NCBI GenBank assembly: GCA_902782895.1
Contig: CACZPA010000044.1
Location: 1-19,507, forward strand
DNA: 19,507 nucleotides
DNA from: an uncultured Eubacteriales bacterium
GTDB lineage: Bacteria; Bacillota; Clostridia; Lachnospirales; Bianqueaceae
Direction of reading: 5' to 3'
This document shows, one piece after another, positions 13,943 to 19,507 of this stretch (position 1 is the first letter of the stretch; every line of letters starts with the position of its first letter). The notes beneath the pieces are model-generated. The model made no database searches and had not been told where the DNA came from. It saw nothing but the letters and a program-made list of their open reading frames with translations. Both the position numbers and the translations under genes were made by a program.

Positions 13943-15193
13943 ATGGATAAGAAAAACAAAAAACTGACTCCGCGCCAGGCACTTCTCTGGATCGTGATCG
14001 CGGTCCTGATCGGCGGTCTGGCGGGCGGAGCCTTCGGCTATTCGTACGGACAGTCGCGCAGCAAAGCGGCTGAAGAAGCGGCGGCGAAACCGACGGACTA
14101 CCGGATCGCGGATAATGGCTTCACAGGCAGCTCTTCGCAGGAGCCTGTGGAAAGCCCGATCCTTTCGGACCAGGTAGAGGCCGTCACGCGTTCCGTACAG
14201 GATTCGGTCGTCGTCATCACGACGAAGATACAGGCGGAGGTCCAGACGATGTTTGGACAGAGCTATACGCAGGAGTACTCGGCGTTGGGCTCGGGTGTGC
14301 TTTTCCGCGAAGAAGCGGACCGGATCTATATCGTAACGAATGCCCACGTGCTGGAGAATGCCTCACAGGCTTTCCTCTATGTGGATAAGGAGACCAGCAT
14401 TCCGGTCTATCTGGTCGGCGAAAGTGTCTCCAATGATCTCGCGGTCATCTATGTACGCAAGACGGATGTCCCGGCGGACGTCCTCGCCAAGATGAAGATC
14501 GCGGAATTCGGGGATTCGGATACGCTGCGCAAGGGCGACCTGGCGGTCGCGATCGGCAGTCCTTACTCCCAGACGATGGCGCATACGACGACGGTCGGGA
14601 TCGTGACCGGTGTCAATCAGAAGCTGGCGATCGACGGACGGGTCATGACCGTGATCCAGACGGACGCCTCGCTGAATCCGGGCAACTCCGGAGGAGCGCT
14701 TGTCAATTCCGAGGGCAAGGTGATCGGGATCAATTCCGCCGGTATCCGCAACGGAATCGTGATGGGAATGGGCTTCGCGATCGCGATCAATCCCGCGCGG
14801 GAAGTCATCGAAGACCTGATGGAGAACGGCAGCCCGATCAAGACCTCGATCGGTCTGGAGAGCTATCTGTATATTGACGAAGACGCCGGCGCGCTGTACC
14901 ATTTGCCGAAAGGCGTTTATATCTATGAAGTCACTGCCGGCGGATCCGCTGACAGAGCCGGTATCCGTAGGGGAGACATGATCGTTTCGGTCAACGGGCT
15001 TGAGCTTGCGGACAGAAATACGCTGGACGATATTCTCGCCTCACTGGAGGGCGGCAGTACCGTCACGGTCGGGGTTGTACGGTCCGGACGGTCCGGATCG
15101 GCAGTGGACGTCGAGGTTACACTCGACAGTGTTTCCGATACAAATACCAATATCGCGACAGAGCCGGATGACGCGCTGTCACCGGCAGCCTGA
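13943..15193 (+). CDS. HtrA/DegP-type serine protease, membrane-anchored, with PDZ domain
   Basis: This is a 416-residue trypsin-fold protease that acts on misfolded proteins outside the membrane. One membrane helix lies at about residues 13-33, after a short basic cytoplasmic start. The catalytic triad is complete: H135 (VTNAHVLEN), D165 (SNDLAVIYV) and S249 (NPGNSGGALVN). One PDZ domain follows at about 315-395 (GSADRAGIRRGDMIVSVNG). The protein ends in a short acidic/Ser/Ala tail. The start at 13943 has CGGGAG nine bases upstream, 15 bases after pheT, with no promoter or terminator in between, so it is transcribed with pheST. The enzyme is probably one of several HtrA paralogues (HtrA/HtrB/YyxA type), and I do not assign a specific symbol. 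Confidence 0.93.
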   Translation: MDKKNKKLTPRQALLWIVIAVLIGGLAGGAFGYSYGQSRSKAAEEAAAKPTDYRIADNGFTGSSSQEPVESPILSDQVEAVTRSVQDSVVVITTKIQAEVQTMFGQSYTQEYSALGSGVLFREEADRIYIVTNAHVLENASQAFLYVDKETSIPVYLVGESVSNDLAVIYVRKTDVPADVLAKMKIAEFGDSDTLRKGDLAVAIGSPYSQTMAHTTTVGIVTGVNQKLAIDGRVMTVIQTDASLNPGNSGGALVNSEGKVIGINSAGIRNGIVMGMGFAIAINPAREVIEDLMENGSPIKTSIGLESYLYIDEDAGALYHLPKGVYIYEVTAGGSADRAGIRRGDMIVSVNGLELADRNTLDDILASLEGGSTVTVGVVRSGRSGSAVDVEVTLDSVSDTNTNIATEPDDALSPAA

Positions 15194-15225
15194 AGCGGCC
15201 AATACAGAAAGGGAAGGTAAAAATC

Positions 15226-17865
15226 ATGGCGCATGAACTTGCGAGCAAGTACGATCCGAAGGAAGTTGAGGATCGGCTGTACCGGAAGTGGGAAGAAAAC
15301 GGATATTTCAAGGCGGGCGAGGATGAAGGCAAGCCCAATTACTGTATCGTCATACCGCCTCCCAATGTAACGGGCCAGCTGCATATGGGACATGCGCTGG
15401 ACGAGACCCTTCAGGACATCCTGATCCGGCAGAAACGCATGCAGGGCTACAATGTTCTGTGGCAGCCGGGAACGGACCACGCGAGCATCGCGACGGAGAT
15501 GAAGCTCGTGCAGCAGCTTGCCGAAGACGGCCTGACCAAGGGCGAGATCGGCCGTGGCGAGTTCCTGAAGCGCGCGTGGGCCTGGAAAGAGAAATACGAG
15601 AACCGCATCATCAGCCAGCTGAAGAAGCTCGGCGCCTCCTGCGACTGGAGCAAGACCCGTTTCACGATGGACGAGGGGCTTTCCAATGCGGTGGAAGAGG
15701 TTTTCATCTATCTGTACAATAAGGGACTGATCTATAAGAGCGCGAAGATCATCAACTGGTGCCCGGAGTGCAAGACTTCGCTGTCCGACGCGGAGGTTGA
15801 GTACGAGGACCAGCCGGGATTCTTCTGGCATATCCGCTATCCATATAAGGACGGCAGCGGTTATGTTGAGATCGCGACGACCCGTCCCGAGACGCTGCTT
15901 GGCGATACGGCCGTTGCCGTCAATCCCGAGGACGAGCGCTATAAGGACTGCGTCGGCAAGATGCTGATCCTGCCGCTCGTCGGCCGCGAGATCCCCGTGA
16001 TCGAGGATGAGTATGTTGACAAGGAATTCGGAACCGGCGCGGTCAAGATCACGCCCGCCCATGACCCGAATGACTTTGAGGTCGGACTGCGCCACAATCT
16101 GGAGCAGATCTGCATTCTGAACGATGACGGAACGATCAGCGACAACGGCGGCAAATACGCCGGAATGGACCGCTACGAGGCGCGCAAGGCCATCGTGGAG
16201 GATCTGAAGGAGCAGGGCTTCCTGGTCAGCGTGGAGCCGCATGAGCACAATGTCGGAACCCATGACCGCTGCCATACGACCGTTGAGCCGATGATCAAGC
16301 CGCAGTGGTTCGTTAAGATGGACGAGCTTGCCAAGCCCGCGATCGAAGCGGTCAAGAGCGGTGAGCTGCGCTTCTACCCGGAGCGTTACGCCAAGATCTA
16401 TCTGAACTGGATGGAAAACATCCGCGACTGGTGCATTTCCCGTCAGCTGTGGTGGGGTCATCGCATCCCCGCGTATTACTGTGATGAATGCGGCGAGATC
16501 GTGGTGGGGCACAACGCGCCGGAGCGCTGCCCGAAGTGCGGCTGCACGCATTTCCATCAGGATGAAGACGTACTGGATACGTGGTTCTCTTCCGCGCTGT
16601 GGCCTTTCTCCACGCTGGGATGGCCCGAGGAGACGGAGCTGTACAAGCGCTATTATCCGACCAACGCGCTGGTTACGGGATACGATATTATTTTCTTCTG
16701 GGTCGCGAGAATGGTGTTCTCCGGTCTGGAATACACCGGCAAGCTGCCGTTTAAGGATGTCCTGATGCATGGTATCGTGCGCGACAGCCAGGGACGCAAG
16801 ATGAGCAAGAGCCTTGGCAACGGCATCGATCCGCTGGAAGTCATCGACAAGTACGGCGCGGACGCGCTGCGCTTCACGCTGGTCACCGGCAACGCGCCCG
16901 GTAACGACATGCGTTATTATGACGAAAAGGTCGAGGCCAGCCGGAATTTTGCCAACAAGCTGTGGAACGCTTCCCGTTTCGTGCTGATGAATCTGAAAGA
17001 AGAGCTTCCGGAGACCATGGACGCAGCGGATCTCACCGCCGCAGACCGTTGGATCCTGTCCAAGTTCAATACGCTGGCCAAGGAAGCGACCGAAGCTCTC
17101 GATAAATACGAGCTCGGCATTACCGCCGACGCTGTGGAATCCTTCATCTGGGAGGAATTCTGCGACTGGTATATCGAAATGGTCAAGACGCGTCTGTACG
17201 CGGAGCCCTGCAAGGACAGGACCGCCGCGATGTGGACGCTGGTGACGGTTCTCTCCGGCGCGCTGAAGCTCCTGCATCCGTTCATGCCGTTCATCACGGA
17301 AGAGCTGTATTCCTATCTGCGTCCGCAGGAGGAGACGATCATGTACGCAAAGTGGCCGGTCTATCAGGAAGCGTGGAACTTCCCGCACGAAACCGAAGAG
17401 GTCGACGCGATGAAGGAAGCGATCCGCGGCATCCGCGACGTCCGCACGCAGATGCAGGTTTCGCCAAAGCAGAAGACGACCGTGATCTTCGTTTCGGACG
17501 ATGCGCATACACAGGACATTTTCCGGGAAGGCGCGTCCTTCCTGGCGCCGCTTGCTTTCGCGGAGGAAGTGCGTGTACAGGCGGATATGACAGGCGTAGA
17601 GGCTACGGCTGTCTCGATTCCGCTGCATAAGATGACCGCTTTCATCCCGCTGGAGCAGCTGATCGATCTGGACAAGGAGCGCGCGCGTCTGGGCAAGGAG
17701 AAGGAACGCCTGGAGGGCGAGATCGGACGTCTGGAGAAGAAGCTTTCCAACCCGGGATTCACGGGCAAAGCGCCGCAGGCCGTGGTGGACGGCGAGCGCG
17801 CGAAGCAGACCCGTTATAAAGAACAGCTGCACCAGGTCGAGGAGCAGCTTGCCAGACTGTCATGA
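15226..17865 (+). CDS. valS: Valine-tRNA ligase
   Basis: This is the class I synthetase for tRNA-Val. The HIGH signature is HMGH at residues 53-56, preceded by PPPNVTG, which is typical of ValRS. The KMSKS loop is K525-S529 in GRKMSKSLGNGIDP. An editing domain lies between them (TTRPETLLGDTAVAVNPED, TPAHDPNDFEVG). Cys pairs occur in NWCPECKTSL and in CDECGEIVVGHNAPERCPKC. The C-terminal ~65 residues form the ValRS coiled-coil arm (DLDKERARLGKEKERLEGEI). The length of 879 residues is normal. GGGAAGG precedes the ATG. The 32-base gap after the HtrA gene has no T-box or promoter, so valS depends on upstream transcription. The stop overlaps folC by four bases. Confidence 0.97.
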   Translation: MAHELASKYDPKEVEDRLYRKWEENGYFKAGEDEGKPNYCIVIPPPNVTGQLHMGHALDETLQDILIRQKRMQGYNVLWQPGTDHASIATEMKLVQQLAEDGLTKGEIGRGEFLKRAWAWKEKYENRIISQLKKLGASCDWSKTRFTMDEGLSNAVEEVFIYLYNKGLIYKSAKIINWCPECKTSLSDAEVEYEDQPGFFWHIRYPYKDGSGYVEIATTRPETLLGDTAVAVNPEDERYKDCVGKMLILPLVGREIPVIEDEYVDKEFGTGAVKITPAHDPNDFEVGLRHNLEQICILNDDGTISDNGGKYAGMDRYEARKAIVEDLKEQGFLVSVEPHEHNVGTHDRCHTTVEPMIKPQWFVKMDELAKPAIEAVKSGELRFYPERYAKIYLNWMENIRDWCISRQLWWGHRIPAYYCDECGEIVVGHNAPERCPKCGCTHFHQDEDVLDTWFSSALWPFSTLGWPEETELYKRYYPTNALVTGYDIIFFWVARMVFSGLEYTGKLPFKDVLMHGIVRDSQGRKMSKSLGNGIDPLEVIDKYGADALRFTLVTGNAPGNDMRYYDEKVEASRNFANKLWNASRFVLMNLKEELPETMDAADLTAADRWILSKFNTLAKEATEALDKYELGITADAVESFIWEEFCDWYIEMVKTRLYAEPCKDRTAAMWTLVTVLSGALKLLHPFMPFITEELYSYLRPQEETIMYAKWPVYQEAWNFPHETEEVDAMKEAIRGIRDVRTQMQVSPKQKTTVIFVSDDAHTQDIFREGASFLAPLAFAEEVRVQADMTGVEATAVSIPLHKMTAFIPLEQLIDLDKERARLGKEKERLEGEIGRLEKKLSNPGFTGKAPQAVVDGERAKQTRYKEQLHQVEEQLARLS

Positions 17866-19217
17866 CATATCCGGAATCAATCGCCTGGCTTGAAGGCGTC
17901 TCGCTGTACTCCAAAAAAGACGGCCTGGAAAATATGAAACGCCTGATGGAACGCTTTGGGGACCCGCAGGACCGGATCCCCGCCGTTCATGTGGCGGGCA
18001 CAAACGGAAAAGGCACGACCTGCGCTTTTCTGGAATCGATGCTGCGGACATCCGGTAAGAAGACCGGACTTTTCACGTCCCCGCATCTGGTTCGCTATAC
18101 CGAAAGAATCCGCGTCAACAACCAGGAGATTTCCGAAGAGGATTTCGCGAGGATCGCGGGCCGGGTAAGGGAGCAGGCGGAGAGTCTGCAGGCGGAAGGC
18201 ATACCGCATCCGACTTTCTTCCAGCTGTTGACGGCGATGGCGTTCCTGTATTTTGAAGAACAGCAGACCGATGTGATGGTCATAGAGACCGGGCTCGGCG
18301 GTCGGCTGGACGCCACGAATATTCTGAAAAAACCGCTTGTATCCGTGATCACCTCGATCAGTCTGGATCACATGTCGGTCCTTGGCAATACGCTTCCGGC
18401 GATCGCCGGGGAGAAGGCCGGCATCATCAAGCCGGACTGCCCGGTGGTTGTGGGACATAACAGCCCCGAAGTGATGCAGGTTTTCACGGATAAAGCTAAG
18501 GAGACCGGTTCTCCGCTATACGAGGCGGACACCGTACCCAGCCAGGTCCTACAGAACGACGAAAGCGGGATCAGCCTGCAGCAGGGCAATATGATCTACC
18601 GCACTTCTCTGTGCGGGGACTATCAGGTGGATAACCTGAAAACCGCGCTGGCGGCCGCGGTACGGATCGGGATTCCTTACCGCGATATGCAGCAGGGCGT
18701 CCGCAAGACTCAGTGGATCGGACGGATGCAATGGATTCCCGGCAGACCCCGTATGCTGCTGGAAGGCGCGCATAACCAGGAAGGCGCCGAGCGGCTTGGC
18801 GTGTGGAGCAGAGAGCATCTGCAGGGCAGGGACGTAACGCTTGTTTTCAGCGCGCTGCGCAAGAAAGACGTCGCGTCGATTCTGAACGCGCTGCTGACGG
18901 ATTCGCCGTTTGTCCGGGTCATCTTCGCGAAGATGCAGGACGACAGCGGGCTGACGGGCGAGGAGTTCGAAGCGATCGCTAAGGATTATCTCGGCACGCG
19001 CCCGCTTGTCTGCGCGGACAGCGTGACAGAAGCGCTGAAGACCGCCCGGGAGCAGACCGCGCCGGACGGACTGATCTGCTGCTGCGGATCCCTGTATCTG
19101 GTCGGAGAGATTCTCGCGGAGCTTGAAGAAGCCGCGAAAAATGACGCTGCCAGACGTGCGCGGCGGCGTGTACCGGGCAACCGGGTCAAAAAAGGAATAA
19201 GGAGAGGCCATGTTTAA
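17862..19217 (+). CDS. folC: Bifunctional folylpolyglutamate/dihydrofolate synthase (FolC)
   Basis: This is a Mur-ligase-fold enzyme that adds glutamates to folates, and in many bacteria also makes dihydrofolate. The ATP loop HVAGTNGKGTT spans residues 43-53, followed by GLFTSPHLVRYTERIRVN, the folate-binding and omega-loop region, and ETGLGGRLDATN. Later motifs include SLDHMSVLGNTLPAIAGEKA and the Mur-ligase C-domain LLEGAHNQEG. Start and valS stop overlap as ATGA, with GAGGAGC inside valS as a possible ribosome site. At 451 residues it is slightly long: after the usual end near ILAELEEAA there are about 25 extra residues rich in Arg/Lys. The stop lies inside the next gene (8-base overlap). 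Function is certain at family level; the dihydrofolate synthase activity is not. Confidence 0.94.
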   Translation: MTYPESIAWLEGVSLYSKKDGLENMKRLMERFGDPQDRIPAVHVAGTNGKGTTCAFLESMLRTSGKKTGLFTSPHLVRYTERIRVNNQEISEEDFARIAGRVREQAESLQAEGIPHPTFFQLLTAMAFLYFEEQQTDVMVIETGLGGRLDATNILKKPLVSVITSISLDHMSVLGNTLPAIAGEKAGIIKPDCPVVVGHNSPEVMQVFTDKAKETGSPLYEADTVPSQVLQNDESGISLQQGNMIYRTSLCGDYQVDNLKTALAAAVRIGIPYRDMQQGVRKTQWIGRMQWIPGRPRMLLEGAHNQEGAERLGVWSREHLQGRDVTLVFSALRKKDVASILNALLTDSPFVRVIFAKMQDDSGLTGEEFEAIAKDYLGTRPLVCADSVTEALKTAREQTAPDGLICCCGSLYLVGEILAELEEAAKNDAARRARRRVPGNRVKKGIRRGHV

Positions 19218-19404
19218 CTTTTCGGAGGAACTCAAGAGATTTACTCCCAGCGCGGACGCGGATTCGGACGCGGCAGTGCTGTCCGGAGATCCGATGACAG
19301 ATCTGAAGACACTTCTGGCGGATCTGACGAGACGTTCCGCGGCGGATCTGCCGCAGGACGCAGCAGATAAGTTCGAACAGATGGGTCTGGAGGACGTACA
19401 ATGA
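19210..19404 (+). CDS. Small acidic protein of unknown function (64 residues)
   Basis: I do not recognise this protein. It begins MFNFSEELKRFTPS, is rich in Asp, Ala and Leu, and has no Cys, signal peptide or membrane segment. A predicted helix covers MTDLKTLLADLTRRSAADL, and a second amphipathic stretch ends in DKFEQMGLEDVQ. AAGGAG at 19198-19203 precedes the ATG at 19210. The gene overlaps folC by 8 bases upstream and the zinc-ribbon gene by 4 bases downstream (ATGA). The good ribosome site and overlaps on both sides support it as a real coupled gene. It probably works with the next gene. Confidence 0.7.
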   Translation: MFNFSEELKRFTPSADADSDAAVLSGDPMTDLKTLLADLTRRSAADLPQDAADKFEQMGLEDVQ

Positions 19405-19507
19405 AGTGTCCTTATTGCGGAAATGAAACACGGAGCGAGACATGCCCAGGCTGCGGACGGGATCTGCGGCCTTTTTATGCGATTCGGAAGGCTTCCGCAA
19501 AGTATTA
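19401..19507 (+). CDS. Zinc-ribbon protein, N-terminal part only (continues past right edge)
   Basis: Thirty-five codons are visible. The sequence starts MKCPYCGNETRSETCPGCGR, with two CxxC pairs spaced as in a small rubredoxin-like zinc ribbon, followed by DLRPFYAIRKASAKY. The start overlaps the previous stop as ATGA. The ribbon followed by 'FYxIRKAS' recalls proteins of Clostridia in which a zinc ribbon leads into TPR repeats, but that part is outside the window, so the function is open. Confidence 0.75.
   Translation, partial: MKCPYCGNETRSETCPGCGRDLRPFYAIRKASAKY

Noticed and set aside
10487..14347. Antisense open frame of about 1,286 codons opposite pheS, pheT and part of htrA
   Set aside because: It lies in exact codon register with the three sense genes, which all share one frame, and is explained by their lack of TTA/CTA/TCA codons. 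Its translation is Arg/His/Asp-rich with no domain.
14923..17832. Antisense open frame of about 969 codons opposite valS
   Set aside because: It is a shadow of valS in codon register, has no plausible start or ribosome site, and its composition is not protein-like.

Overview
This window is chromosomal DNA of a Gram-positive, low-GC-phylum bacterium, most likely class Clostridia and plausibly Lachnospiraceae. The lines of evidence are the gene order ftsE-ftsX-(secreted M23 hydrolase)-(S41 protease), strong GGAGG-type ribosome binding sites, sigma-A-type promoters, a Bacillus-type PheS with a cysteine cluster, and folC directly after valS. The sequence is visibly GC-rich for that group and compact. 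I see no RNA gene, CRISPR array, insertion sequence or prophage. No stretch without a gene exceeds about 190 bases.

Layout. (1) Positions 1-6226, + strand: the end of a PucR/CdaR-type regulator, then ftsE, ftsX, a secreted coiled-coil M23 peptidase, a membrane-anchored S41 processing protease, endonuclease III (nth) and a small membrane protein of unknown function. Genes overlap or lie within about 50 bases, so this is probably one operon. It ends in a terminator at 6281-6325 that can serve both strands. (2) Positions 6351-9171, - strand: a two-gene operon of an E2/CAT-fold acyltransferase-like protein followed by a 23-base-overlapping acyl-CoA ligase-like adenylating enzyme, with its own promoter. 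(3) Positions 9357-10304, - strand: a regulator with two tandem HTH domains and a LexA/S24-like domain that has lost both catalytic residues, followed by its own terminator. (4) From 10400 to the right edge, + strand: a consensus promoter and then pheS, pheT, an HtrA-type protease, valS, folC, a 64-residue unknown and the start of a zinc-ribbon protein.

How the genes work together. FtsEX plus the M23 protein form a divisome-gated wall hydrolase module, and the adjacent S41 protease is a natural candidate to turn that hydrolase over. The right-hand operon joins two aminoacyl-tRNA synthetases with surface protein quality control and folate polyglutamylation. Neither synthetase has a T-box leader here. 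The central - strand pair is the least understood part: an acyl-activating enzyme is translationally coupled to a stand-alone acyltransferase-fold protein whose usual catalytic His is Glu. It is the best candidate for an undescribed system, but its substrate cannot be read from the sequence.
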